Source: Flavobacterium limnosediminis JC2902 (lineage in GTDB: Bacteria; Bacteroidota; Bacteroidia; Flavobacteriales; Flavobacteriaceae). From it: a stretch of DNA of 64,000 nt. This document shows, one piece after another, positions 17,533 through 26,760 of the stretch; within the stretch, counting starts at the first letter, position 1; every line of letters starts with the position of its first letter. The translations under genes were made by a program, and so were the position numbers. The stretch covers positions 372,001-436,000 of the forward strand of contig NZ_AVGG01000001.1 of the NCBI RefSeq assembly GCF_000498535.1. Reading direction: 5' to 3'. The notes beneath the pieces are model-generated. The model worked only from the letters and a program-made list of their open reading frames with translations, did not search any database and was not told where the DNA came from.

Positions 17533-19590
17533 TTACCAGATTTTCACACGGTTTTCCGGTTTCACGTATAACTTCTGATCTTCTTTGATATCGAATGCCT
17601 GATAGAACGATTCCACATTCTGCAACGGTACGTAAGCACGGAACATTCCAGGTGTATGCGGATCGGTTTTCACCTGATTCTTAATCGCTTCGTCTCTCAT
17701 TTTAGAACGCCAGATGGTCGCCCAGGAAATAAAGAAACGTTGTTCCGGAGTATAGCCGTCAATTAAGCCAGGGTTTCCATTTTTCTTTAAAGCGATCTGT
17801 AAACCGTCATACGCGGCATTTACACCACCTAAGTCACCGATATTTTCACCTAAAGTAAATTTACCGTCTACGAAAGTTCCCGGTAGCGGTTCCAATGCGC
17901 TGTACTGAGCAGCTAAAGCACCTCCAAGACCTGTGAATTGCTTTAAATCATCTTCTGTCCACCAGTTCACCAGATTTCCGTCGGCATTGTATCGTGATCC
18001 CGAATCATCAAAACCGTGAGAGATTTCATGACCGATAACGGCTCCGATTCCACCGTAGTTTACCGCATCATCCGCTTTGTAATCGTAAAATGGCGGCTGA
18101 AGAATAGCGGCAGGAAAAACGATTTCATTGTACGACGGATTGTAATATGCGTTTACCGTTTGCGGAGACATTCCCCATTTGGTTTTGTCTACCGGTTTTT
18201 TCAGATCAGCGATATTTTCCGCAAAGCCCCATTTCGACACATTTTTCATGTTTTCATAGTAGCTTCCGCCTTGCTCGGTTCCTTTAATTTCCAGACCGGA
18301 ATAATCTTTCCATTTGTCAGGATAACCGATTTTTATGTTTGTTTTTCGTAATTTATCGATCGCTCCTTTGCGGGTAGCCGGCGTCATCCAAGGTAAATTG
18401 TTGATACGGTTCTCGAAAGCTAAAAATACATTTTCGATCATTCCTTTCGCTTTCGCCTTAGCTTCTGCCGGGAATTTTTGCTCCACATATAATTTTCCTA
18501 AAGCTTCACCAACCGTTCCGTTAACAACCTGTAAGGCTCTTTCTTCACGCGGACGTTGTTTTAAAGCCCCGGTTAACGTTTTACTGTAAAACTCCCAGTT
18601 GGCCGTTTCGATATCGGTTGTCAACACACCTGTAGATTTGTTGATTAACGTCCAACGCATGTAGGCTTTCCAGTCTTCCACTTTATTAGCTTTGAAAATT
18701 TCCTCCAAAGCGGTCATGTATTTAGGCTGCGAAACAACCAATGAGTCAATTTTTCCGATACCTACACCTTGAATATAACCGTTCCAGTTTACCGATGGCG
18801 TCAGTTTCTGCAAATCGGCAACGGTCATAGGATTGTACGTTTTTCTGCGGTCTCTGCGTTCTACCCTGTCTAACCTTGGACGTGCCATTTCGGTTTCAAG
18901 CGCCAGCACTTTTTCGGCCTGAATCTTAGCATCAGCAGGTTTTACGCCTAAAAACTGAAGCATACGCGTAACGTGAGCTACATACTTTTCACGCTTTTCT
19001 TTTGAATCTTTATCATCGGAAACATAATAATCCCTGTCCGGTAAGCCTAAACTTCCCGTGCCAAGATACACCACATTTCGGTTACTGTTTTTGGCATCGG
19101 CACCGATTCCGATTCCGTAAAAACCAAGACCTCCTTGTGACTCCATTTCAATCAACAGTTTGTTGACATCGGCTATGGTTTTCACGGCATTGATTTTAGC
19201 CAGATACGGTTTCAGAGGCGTGATACCCAGTTTGTTTCTGCTTACGGTATCCATGTAGGTTTTATATACATTCACCGCCTTTGCCTGATCGGATTTTGGA
19301 TCCAGATTTTTGTTGGCTGCCGCCGCTTTTAAAATAGCCAACGCATCGTTATCCGTATTCTGACGTAATTCGTCAAAACTCCCCCAACGGGTTTTATCGG
19401 CCGGGATTTGCGTTTTGTCGAACCAGGTTCCGTTTACATAACGAAAGAAATCGTCTCCCGGTTTTACGGATTTGTCCATTAAGTCCAAATCAATTCCCGG
19501 ATTTTTAGGTTTTGCAGCCTGAGCCGAAGCTTCCATGCAAAGCAGTGAGAAAACAGCAAGCGAACCCGCCGTAAGCATATTTTTCTTCAT
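17533..19590 (-). CDS. M13 family metallopeptidase (neprilysin-like)
   Basis: A 685-residue exported zinc peptidase. The signal peptide ends at ASAQA. Key motifs are NAYYNPSYNEIVFPA, the zinc site VIGHEISHGFDD (about residue 520) and the third ligand in ENIGDLGG (about residue 580), so the active site is complete. M13 peptidases cut short peptides; the bacterial ones act in the periplasm or at the surface. The C-terminus ends KIW rather than the usual C-x-x-W, so the terminal disulphide seen in mammalian neprilysin is absent. It lies six bases downstream of the large T9SS gene on the same strand. Confidence 0.95.
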   Translation of the reverse strand: MKKNMLTAGSLAVFSLLCMEASAQAAKPKNPGIDLDLMDKSVKPGDDFFRYVNGTWFDKTQIPADKTRWGSFDELRQNTDNDALAILKAAAANKNLDPKSDQAKAVNVYKTYMDTVSRNKLGITPLKPYLAKINAVKTIADVNKLLIEMESQGGLGFYGIGIGADAKNSNRNVVYLGTGSLGLPDRDYYVSDDKDSKEKREKYVAHVTRMLQFLGVKPADAKIQAEKVLALETEMARPRLDRVERRDRRKTYNPMTVADLQKLTPSVNWNGYIQGVGIGKIDSLVVSQPKYMTALEEIFKANKVEDWKAYMRWTLINKSTGVLTTDIETANWEFYSKTLTGALKQRPREERALQVVNGTVGEALGKLYVEQKFPAEAKAKAKGMIENVFLAFENRINNLPWMTPATRKGAIDKLRKTNIKIGYPDKWKDYSGLEIKGTEQGGSYYENMKNVSKWGFAENIADLKKPVDKTKWGMSPQTVNAYYNPSYNEIVFPAAILQPPFYDYKADDAVNYGGIGAVIGHEISHGFDDSGSRYNADGNLVNWWTEDDLKQFTGLGGALAAQYSALEPLPGTFVDGKFTLGENIGDLGGVNAAYDGLQIALKKNGNPGLIDGYTPEQRFFISWATIWRSKMRDEAIKNQVKTDPHTPGMFRAYVPLQNVESFYQAFDIKEDQKLYVKPENRVKIW

Positions 19591-19596
19591 AAAGAA

Positions 19597-22500
19597 TTAG
19601 TTTTTGATTACTCGTTTAACAACACTCTGGTTTTCTGAAGCTATTTTTACAAAATAAATACCTGAAGCTGCAGAACTCAAGTTTAATGAGTAGTCAGAAT
19701 TTGAAATTGTTACATTCTCATCTGTTAAAATTATTTTTCCGGACAGATCGTAAACCGTAATTGTTTCCGGAATAAAAGTCCCCAATGCAAGAGTAAACAA
19801 CCCGTTGGAAGGATTTGGATATACCGATACATTGTTCAGTTCAAAATTTTGATTGGCCAGTGTCCCTTCGATTACAAAGTCATCCACAACCACACCTGCC
19901 TGCGTAGACGATTCATCCGAATGGAATACGATTCTGAAAATTACATTGGTTTGTGTGTTTAATGCATTTAAAGGACAGAAATACGACTTAAGGGTTGTAT
20001 CTGCTCCTGTCCATTGTGCTCCGGGGCAATTATTACAGTCACTTCCGGTTGTGGACGGAGTTCGGCTACTGTTGTACCAGTTGGCGCCCTGAGTCCCCAA
20101 CACATTCCATGTTTGTCCGAAATCAGTGGAATACTGTACATAAACCACATCCCAGTTCAACTCTATATTGAATTTCATTTTGAAACGAATTACGGGGTTG
20201 ACAACATTGGACAGATTATAACATTGCGATACCAGATATGACTTTACTAAGTCGGGGTAATTTCCTGATAAGTTTGTGGCATACACTTTATTTGTTCCTG
20301 TAGCCATAACACCACCCCCTGTTCTGATTCCTCTTTGCCATTGGGAAACCGCTGCGCCATCGTTATAGGTTAACAACGCTTCTCCGGCAGTTTCAAAAGT
20401 ATTAACAACTCCGACTGTTCCGCCATCGTTAACGTAGAAAGGAATACTGATTTGGTTATTATCAGAATACGCATCGTTTGTGGTAGTGGTAATAACATTT
20501 AAAGTATAGACTCCTTTTGCGACGGTTACTTGCGGTAAATCGATAGTTTGGCTGGCAGAAGGAGCAATGGTACCGTTCCAGACATAATTTTGTGGCGCTC
20601 CGTTGTACTGATAATTTACGGTAACCGAAGAAATCGGATTCATACCGTTATTTCTAACGGTAACCTGAGGGATAAAACTTCCGCAATTAACTGCTGTTGT
20701 CGGACTGTTCACGGTAACCAGTTTGATGTCGGTCGGAGGAACTTCCGAAGGGATCGGTGATTGCCAGATTCCTCTTCCGTATGTTGCCGCTGTTATTTTC
20801 GAATCTTCTAAATTGATTTCCAAATCCGAAACACTGACGTTAGGCAAATTTATATCGAAAGGTTCCCATTGTGTCATCGAATCATCACGGTAATAAACAC
20901 CCAAACTGGTTCCCAAATACAACGGATTAAGCGAATTTCTGCCCTGATGTTTTATTACTCTTTTAGCGATTGAAGGCAATCCGGTTGAAAAGGAAGTAAA
21001 TGCAACTCCCCCATTTACCGATTTCAAAGCCTGTCCGCCTGTACCTGATGTAGTGATATACACGATATTACTATCCGTGGAATGTACACAAACCGAAGTG
21101 ATTGTGGCACTTGCAGTATAGGTATTTGTAAAATTGATACCCTTATCCGTACTCTTATACAAAGCCGATCCGTTAATTACATACATAATATTGTCATTAC
21201 TCGGGTCGACTGTTATCAGTTCTAAATTTCCGGTCCCAACACTGTTTGTATTTTGCAGCACCCAGGCAGATCCTACCAGCTTATACAATCCGGCAAATCC
21301 GGAATATACTTCCCCTAAAGAGTTTGTTACCAGTGGAGTTACCCAGTTACCATCCGCACCTCCCGGAGATCCCACAGAAGATCCTAAAGAACTTCCTGCA
21401 TTGGTGCTTATGTACATACTGCTTCCGTTTTGGATAAACCCGTAATATTTATCACTGTTGTTCGGATCGATAGCCGTATCCATTCCGTCAGCACCGTAGA
21501 AATTTTTCCATTGACTGCTACTGTAGGCATGTCCTCCGTTATCTTGCAGTCCACCCACCATTTTGTCGGCAGATTGTTTGGAAACCGCCACTTTATAAAA
21601 CTGGCTGATCTGAAGTCCTGCCGTTAAATCGGTAAAACTGGTTCCACCGGTAGAAGACATATAAATACCACCGTCGGTCCCGGCAAATAATTTTCCACCA
21701 TAAAACCTTAGGAAATGAATATCGGCATGGGTGTATGCTGGGGAAGACGGTGAACTCCAATTGTTCATTTTTGTAACCGCAGCTCCTCCATTTGAGGATT
21801 TCCAGATATTAAGACACCCGGTGTAGATTTCATCCGCATTGGTATCTGAGACCGCAAGTGCCAAATCATACCACGATTGGTTCGACTCAAAAACATCGGT
21901 TGTTCCGGATGTTACTGTCCAACTCGTTCCGCTGTCAGTTGATCTGTAAATTCCCTGAAATTCGCCGCCGGTTGCAGCACTTAAAATATAAATATAATTG
22001 GCATTGGCAGGAGTAACATCTAAAATCAACCGCCCTGAAGTTAACGGCAATCCGTTGGTTATCGCAGTAAAAGTATCTCCCGAATTGGTTGATCTGTAAA
22101 ATCGATTTCCGTTTACTGCATAAACTGTAGTCGGATCACCAGGCTTCACTCGTATTGATCCCTGTGAAAAATCACCTGTCTGTTCATTGGTCCATGTTGT
22201 CCCACCGTTAACCGTTCTGTACAAACCGACACTGGTAGCCACCCATAGCATATTGGGATCGGTGGGGTTCATGATAAGATCGCCGGCTAAGGTCGAGGTA
22301 TCCGTAAAAGTCAGTCCGGTTGTGTTCCATGTTACGCCACCGTCTGTCGACTTAAGTACTCCGATGGAATAAGTATCTGAAGAGTCTTTGTCACCTGTTG
22401 CAATGTAAATCACGTTTGGGTTGGTGTGATCCACTGCAATACCGGATACGCCTATCTGAGGTAATTGATCCGACAAAGGAGCCCATGCCGAACCATTGTT

Positions 22501-22980
22501 CGTTGATTTCCAAATACCCCCGGCTGGCGTTCCTACATATAAGGTATTGGAATTCGTAGGATCCACATAAACAAAATTTACCCTGCCCTGTCCGGAAGAC
22601 CACGATCCGGTATTAATATGTGAAAAAGGCCCAACGGGAGTCCAGTTACTTACGGGTAAACTTCTGTTTGTCGAAGCGCTGCTATTCTTCTTCTGGCTTA
22701 AGGCCTGCCACATAGCTTCCGGTGTCATCAGGGTGCCATCCGGATTTGTTTGGGCTCTCCAGTGGTTCTCCCAACGCATGAAAGGCTTGTAACCACTTCC
22801 TTTTTTCTTTCGGTCGTGATTTTGCCAATACGCATTGAACGAAGAAACAATTTCATCAATGGTCAGTTCATTTTTGTTCGCGGTCGTTGTGGTGCCCTGC
22901 ATCCAGGGAGCTGACCGGTTGAATTGCGAATATCCCAACAAGGAACACAATACTGTTAATAATAAGTAGGTTTTTTTCAT
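19597..22980 (-). CDS. large T9SS-secreted beta-propeller (sortilin/BNR-like) protein
   Basis: A 1127-residue secreted protein. After a signal peptide ending GYSQ, residues about 100-760 contain many BNR/Asp-box-like repeats of VPS10/sortilin type (for example GGIWKSTNNGSAW, LKSTDGGVTW, IYRSTDSGTSW, LYKSTDKGINF). A CARDB-like beta-sandwich follows (about 770-870) and then a jelly-roll-like region. The last 80 residues start VYPNPSNGLF and form the T9SS type A sorting domain. No glycosidase catalytic residues could be assigned, so binding or adhesion is as likely as enzymatic activity. It may share a transcript with the M13 peptidase six bases downstream. Confidence 0.88.
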   Translation of the reverse strand: MKKTYLLLTVLCSLLGYSQFNRSAPWMQGTTTTANKNELTIDEIVSSFNAYWQNHDRKKKGSGYKPFMRWENHWRAQTNPDGTLMTPEAMWQALSQKKNSSASTNRSLPVSNWTPVGPFSHINTGSWSSGQGRVNFVYVDPTNSNTLYVGTPAGGIWKSTNNGSAWAPLSDQLPQIGVSGIAVDHTNPNVIYIATGDKDSSDTYSIGVLKSTDGGVTWNTTGLTFTDTSTLAGDLIMNPTDPNMLWVATSVGLYRTVNGGTTWTNEQTGDFSQGSIRVKPGDPTTVYAVNGNRFYRSTNSGDTFTAITNGLPLTSGRLILDVTPANANYIYILSAATGGEFQGIYRSTDSGTSWTVTSGTTDVFESNQSWYDLALAVSDTNADEIYTGCLNIWKSSNGGAAVTKMNNWSSPSSPAYTHADIHFLRFYGGKLFAGTDGGIYMSSTGGTSFTDLTAGLQISQFYKVAVSKQSADKMVGGLQDNGGHAYSSSQWKNFYGADGMDTAIDPNNSDKYYGFIQNGSSMYISTNAGSSLGSSVGSPGGADGNWVTPLVTNSLGEVYSGFAGLYKLVGSAWVLQNTNSVGTGNLELITVDPSNDNIMYVINGSALYKSTDKGINFTNTYTASATITSVCVHSTDSNIVYITTSGTGGQALKSVNGGVAFTSFSTGLPSIAKRVIKHQGRNSLNPLYLGTSLGVYYRDDSMTQWEPFDINLPNVSVSDLEINLEDSKITAATYGRGIWQSPIPSEVPPTDIKLVTVNSPTTAVNCGSFIPQVTVRNNGMNPISSVTVNYQYNGAPQNYVWNGTIAPSASQTIDLPQVTVAKGVYTLNVITTTTNDAYSDNNQISIPFYVNDGGTVGVVNTFETAGEALLTYNDGAAVSQWQRGIRTGGGVMATGTNKVYATNLSGNYPDLVKSYLVSQCYNLSNVVNPVIRFKMKFNIELNWDVVYVQYSTDFGQTWNVLGTQGANWYNSSRTPSTTGSDCNNCPGAQWTGADTTLKSYFCPLNALNTQTNVIFRIVFHSDESSTQAGVVVDDFVIEGTLANQNFELNNVSVYPNPSNGLFTLALGTFIPETITVYDLSGKIILTDENVTISNSDYSLNLSSAASGIYFVKIASENQSVVKRVIKN

Positions 22981-23087
22981 TTTTTAGTTAAGTTTTGCCA
23001 AATTTAATAAGTTTTGTTAAATAATCTAATTTTAATCTGCATTAAATCAAAAGAATAGATCTTCATGTGGTCTTTCTCAGAGTTTCG

Positions 23088-23095
23088 TACATTTG
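23088..23095 (+). promoter_or_regulatory. -7 element upstream of SCO gene
   Basis: TACATTTG matches TAnnTTTG, 17 bases before the ATG at 23112. This supports that start and excludes the earlier in-frame start at 23067. Confidence 0.5.
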
Positions 23096-23111
23096 CAGAA
23101 ATAAAATTCGC

Positions 23112-23786
23112 ATGTTGTCTTTTTTTAAAAAATATATTCCTTTTTTTATTGTTCTCGGAATCCTGTCGGTTATTATAATCACATTGTTTTATACAGCTTT
23201 AAAACCTAAGAAAACTTTGCCTGTTTATACGCCTTCCATGGTAAATCCCGAATTAGTGGACTCCACAATCCAACACATTGCCAATAAAAACGAACATCAT
23301 ATTGCTGATTTTGCCTTTACCAATCAGAACGGAAAAACCGTTACCCAAAAAGAGTATGAAGGCAAAATTTATGTAGCCGATTTTTTCTTCACCACATGTC
23401 AGACCATCTGCCCGATGATGACCGATAACATGGCCTGGCTTCAGGAACAAGTTAAAAACAATCCGAAGGTCATGCTTCTTTCGCATTCGGTTACCCCTGA
23501 TATCGACAGTGTTTCCGTCTTAAAAAAATATGCACTTGAAAAAGAGGTTATCGACAGCAAATGGAATCTCGTTACCGGCAATAAAAAAGACATTTACTAC
23601 ATCGCCCGCAAATCGTATCTGGCGGTAAAAACCGGAAAACCGGAAGAACTGTATGACATGGTGCACACCGAAAATTTTGTTTTAGTAGACAGCAAACGTC
23701 GTGTGCGCGGATTTTATGACGGTACCAAAAAAGAAGACGTGGAACGTTTGTTGGCCGACATTAATTTCCTCAGTCAGGAAGAATAA
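23112..23786 (+). CDS. SCO1/SenC family copper chaperone
   Basis: A 224-residue membrane-anchored thioredoxin-fold protein. One N-terminal transmembrane helix spans about 9-29. The copper-binding CxxxC is CQTIC (C96/C100) in DFFFTTCQTICPMM, and the distal His ligand lies in DMVHTENFVLVD. SCO proteins deliver copper to the CuA centre of cytochrome oxidase or serve as disulphide reductases in the periplasm. No oxidase gene is nearby; the neighbours are feoAB, so metal homeostasis is the common theme. Confidence 0.93.
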   Translation: MLSFFKKYIPFFIVLGILSVIIITLFYTALKPKKTLPVYTPSMVNPELVDSTIQHIANKNEHHIADFAFTNQNGKTVTQKEYEGKIYVADFFFTTCQTICPMMTDNMAWLQEQVKNNPKVMLLSHSVTPDIDSVSVLKKYALEKEVIDSKWNLVTGNKKDIYYIARKSYLAVKTGKPEELYDMVHTENFVLVDSKRRVRGFYDGTKKEDVERLLADINFLSQEE

Positions 23787-23852
23787 TCCCGTAAACGTTT
23801 CTTAAAATTTGGTAAAATTGACTTTTATCATCTTTTAAAACATTATTATCCT

Positions 23853-23860
23853 TATTTTTG
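23853..23860 (+). promoter_or_regulatory. -7 element of feoAB with downstream ATCTAAAT pair
   Basis: TATTTTTG matches TAnnTTTG, 26 bases before the feoA start. Directly downstream are two direct copies of ATCTAAAT (23863-23870 and 23874-23881), 11 bases apart. They are the reverse complement of ATTTAGAT, close to the half-site of the palindrome at 29357-29372, so they may be operator half-sites. No close -33 element was seen. Confidence 0.4.
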
Positions 23861-23886
23861 CAATCTAAATTCAATCTAAATAAACT

Positions 23887-24117
23887 TTGAACATTACCTT
23901 AGCGCAATTACAACGCGGACAAAAAGCCATAATTCAGGATTTTAACATCGATGAAATTCCGTTAAAATTACTGGAAATGGGCTGTTTACCCGGAAACGAA
24001 GTGACACTTTTACAAGTGGCTCCGTTTGGCGATCCGTTGTACATTACCGTGAATGACAGTCATGTGGCCATTCGGTTGGAAACAGCAAAAGAAATTAGTA
24101 TTGAAATCATAAAGTAG
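23887..24117 (+). CDS. feoA: ferrous iron transport protein A
   Basis: A 76-residue SH3-like protein that works with FeoB at the inner membrane. It shows the FeoA pattern ITLAQLQRGQKAIIQ, LLEMGCLPGNEV, and the C-terminal VAIRLETAKEISIEII. The start is TTG at 23887, just before the conserved strand; no ATG lies upstream in frame near it. feoB begins nine bases after the stop. Confidence 0.95.
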   Translation: MNITLAQLQRGQKAIIQDFNIDEIPLKLLEMGCLPGNEVTLLQVAPFGDPLYITVNDSHVAIRLETAKEISIEIIK

Positions 24118-24126
24118 CCCTGATTC

Positions 24127-26229
24127 ATGCACCACAATACCATAAAAGTAGCCTTAATAGGAAACCCCAATGTCGGGAAAACCTCAGTCTTCAATGAACT
24201 GACAGGTTTGAACCAACAAGTGGGCAACTATCCCGGCATTACCGTGGAAAAAAAGGTTGGTTTCGCAAAATTATCAGAATACACCAAAGCAACGATTCTC
24301 GATTTACCCGGCACCTACAGTCTGAACGCAAGTTCCATGGACGAAAGCGTGGTGATTGAACTGTTAATGAATAAAAATGACGCTAATTTTCCGGATGTGG
24401 CCGTTGTGGTTTCGGAAGTGGAAAATTTAAAGCGAAATCTGTTGCTTTTTACGCAGATTAAAGATCTTGAAATCCCGACAATTCTGGTTATTAACATGTC
24501 GGATCGTATGATTCCGAAGGGCATTTCACTGGACATTCCTTTTCTAGAGGAACAACTCAAAACCAAAATTGCTTTGGTGAGTTCCCGCAAGAAAACCGGC
24601 ATCGACAACTTAAAAAAACTCATTATCAACTATCAGGGACTACCCACGGAACCGTGTTTAAACGCCTCCAGTATCGATCCTGAATATTTCGGAAACCTGC
24701 GCCGCGCGTTCCCAAATCAGTTGCTTTATAAATTATGGCTGGTAATTACGCAGGATGTGAATTTTGCCAACCTGCACCGTAATAAGATAGAACAAAACTC
24801 GTTCGCCAAACCCAAAGCCGAACTGAAACGACTGCAACAAAAGGAAACCGTCAAACGATACCAGTTCATCAACGACACACTGAAAATCGGCTATAAAGTA
24901 GACAAATCGAAAGCCACTGATATCCGGGATCGATTGGACAGGGTACTGACCCACAAGATCTTCGGATATGTAATTTTCTTCGCGATAATGATGCTGATTT
25001 TCCAATCGATTTTTGATTGGTCCAGTATTCCGATGGATTTTATCGACAGTACGTTCGCCACTTTAAGTTCGTATGCCAAAACAAATCTGCCGGCCGGTAT
25101 TTTAACCGATCTGATTTCTGAAGGAATTATCCCTGGTTTGGGCGGCATCATCATTTTTATTCCGCAGATTGCCTTTTTGTTCCTGTTCATTTCCGTTTTA
25201 GAAGAAAGCGGATATATGAGTCGTGTAGTCTTTCTGATGGATAAAATAATGCGGAAATTTGGCTTGAGCGGAAAAAGCGTCGTCCCTTTAATTTCAGGTA
25301 CGGCCTGTGCCATTCCGGCCATTATGGCGGCGCGTAACATCGAAAACTGGAAAGAGCGACTGATCACCATTTTGGTTACGCCCTTCACTACCTGCTCGGC
25401 ACGTTTACCGGTTTATGCCATTCTGATCGCTCTGATTATTCCCGAAAAACGCGTCTTCGGAGTGTTTAACATGCAGGGATTAACCTTAATGACACTATAT
25501 CTCTTAGGTTTCGGGATGGCTGTATTCTCTGCTTATGTTTTAAACAAAATCCTTAAGATAAAATCGCATTCCTATTTTGTGGTGGAAATGCCAAGCTATA
25601 AAATCCCGATGTTCAAAAACGTGGCAATCAACGTAATTGAAAAGACGAAATCGTTTGTTTTCGGGGCCGGAAAAATCATTTTGGCCCTGTCGGTAATTTT
25701 ATGGTTTCTAGGTTCACATGGTCCGGATAAAACGTTCCATGATGCCGATAAAATCATCACAACCCAATTGGAAAACAATACGGTTTCAGGGGATAAAGAC
25801 GATTTGGTAGCTTCATATAAACTGGAAAATTCCTATATCGGAATCATCGGAAAATCCATCGAACCGGTTATCAAGCCTTTGGGGTACGACTGGAAAATCG
25901 GTATCGCGGTGGTAAGTTCGTTTGCGGCACGTGAGGTTTTCGTCGGTACTTTGGCTACCATTTACAGTGTGGGAAGTCATTCTGATGAGGAAACCACCAT
26001 CAAAAACCGAATGGCCGCCGAAATACATCCGGTTACCGGCAAAAAAATATTCAACCTGGCTACAGGCGTTTCATTGCTGCTGTTTTATGCTTTTGCGATG
26101 CAGTGCATTTCTACACTTGCCATCACCAAAAAAGAAACTAATTCTTGGAAATGGCCTTTAGCACAGTTACTCTTCATGAGCGGATTTGCCTATGCCGTTT
26201 CATTACTCGCTTATCAAATACTCAAATAA
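24127..26229 (+). CDS. feoB: ferrous iron transporter B
   Basis: A 700-residue inner-membrane Fe(II) transporter. The N-terminal G domain has G1 GNPNVGKTS (about 10-18), G2-region YPGITVEKK, G3 DLPG (about 59) and G4 NMSD (about 124), so it should bind GTP. A helical GDI-like linker follows, then about eight transmembrane helices with two Gate domains (VVPLISGTACAIPAIMAAR and the later SFAAREVFVGTLATIYS). The length is normal for Bacteroidota FeoB. A 42-codon Cys-rich gene abuts it at 26230 with no gap. Confidence 0.97.
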   Translation: MHHNTIKVALIGNPNVGKTSVFNELTGLNQQVGNYPGITVEKKVGFAKLSEYTKATILDLPGTYSLNASSMDESVVIELLMNKNDANFPDVAVVVSEVENLKRNLLLFTQIKDLEIPTILVINMSDRMIPKGISLDIPFLEEQLKTKIALVSSRKKTGIDNLKKLIINYQGLPTEPCLNASSIDPEYFGNLRRAFPNQLLYKLWLVITQDVNFANLHRNKIEQNSFAKPKAELKRLQQKETVKRYQFINDTLKIGYKVDKSKATDIRDRLDRVLTHKIFGYVIFFAIMMLIFQSIFDWSSIPMDFIDSTFATLSSYAKTNLPAGILTDLISEGIIPGLGGIIIFIPQIAFLFLFISVLEESGYMSRVVFLMDKIMRKFGLSGKSVVPLISGTACAIPAIMAARNIENWKERLITILVTPFTTCSARLPVYAILIALIIPEKRVFGVFNMQGLTLMTLYLLGFGMAVFSAYVLNKILKIKSHSYFVVEMPSYKIPMFKNVAINVIEKTKSFVFGAGKIILALSVILWFLGSHGPDKTFHDADKIITTQLENNTVSGDKDDLVASYKLENSYIGIIGKSIEPVIKPLGYDWKIGIAVVSSFAAREVFVGTLATIYSVGSHSDEETTIKNRMAAEIHPVTGKKIFNLATGVSLLLFYAFAMQCISTLAITKKETNSWKWPLAQLLFMSGFAYAVSLLAYQILK

Positions 26230-26358
26230 ATGATTACGTTTCAGGAAATAATCGTCTATTTATTGCTGGGAGTTGCCCTGGCTTTTCTGTGGAAAAAATT
26301 CTTCGGCAAAAAGGGAAAAGACAAAAATTGCGGCAACAACGGATGTGGCTGCAACTAG
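26230..26358 (+). CDS. FeoB-associated Cys-rich membrane mini-protein
   Basis: A 42-residue gene starting on the base after the feoB stop codon. One transmembrane helix (about residues 7-20, IVYLLLGVALAFLW) is followed by a basic stretch (KKFFGKKGKDK) and a terminal Cys cluster, NCGNNGCGCN. This is the layout of the FeoB-associated Cys-rich membrane protein family, which may take the place of FeoC; the cysteines could bind iron or an Fe-S cluster. Its stop (26356-26358) overlaps the convergent lipoprotein gene by four bases (CTAG). Confidence 0.85.
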   Translation: MITFQEIIVYLLLGVALAFLWKKFFGKKGKDKNCGNNGCGCN

Positions 26359-26753
26359 TAAACTAACTGTATGTAATAATCTTTCGGCTGTATTTTCATT
26401 CCTTCTTTCGGATAAGGCACAACGCCTATGGCTTTAAGTTCCTTATTATTTTCAGGCAGATGCAGGACAAACCAGGCTCTTATTTCTTCTGCTGTATTTT
26501 GGTTTAGGGTAAATTGCATTTGTTCCAATATCTTTCCGTTTTCATAAGCCGCCACTTCAAAAGTAACTTCCCCGGCCCATACGCATTCCACACCTTCGGG
26601 ACAACGGGAATCGTTACTGACTTTCACCAGAACAATTTCTTTATCCGTTTTGGAATCCAATTTCTGATTGATTGTGTTATCGCTCTTTTTAGCGGAGCTG
26701 CAAGCCACCATCAAAAATAAAATACAACAAATAACGATTTTGCTTTTCATCAC
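26355..26753 (-). CDS. small lipoprotein, function unknown
   Basis: A 132-residue exported protein. The N-terminus is a lipoprotein signal with lipobox LMVACSS (Cys about 18), so it is probably membrane-anchored. The mature part has EIVLVKVSNDSRCPEGVECVWAGEVTFEV, a Cys pair in a beta-rich context that recurs in uncharacterised Bacteroidota lipoproteins, and a conserved-looking end with IGVVPYPKEG. No enzymatic motif is visible. It converges on the Cys-rich gene after feoB (stops share CTAG) and lies seven bases downstream of mntH, so it could belong to the metal transcript. Confidence 0.75.
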   Translation of the reverse strand: MMKSKIVICCILFLMVACSSAKKSDNTINQKLDSKTDKEIVLVKVSNDSRCPEGVECVWAGEVTFEVAAYENGKILEQMQFTLNQNTAEEIRAWFVLHLPENNKELKAIGVVPYPKEGMKIQPKDYYIQLVY

Positions 26754-26760
26754 TTTATAA

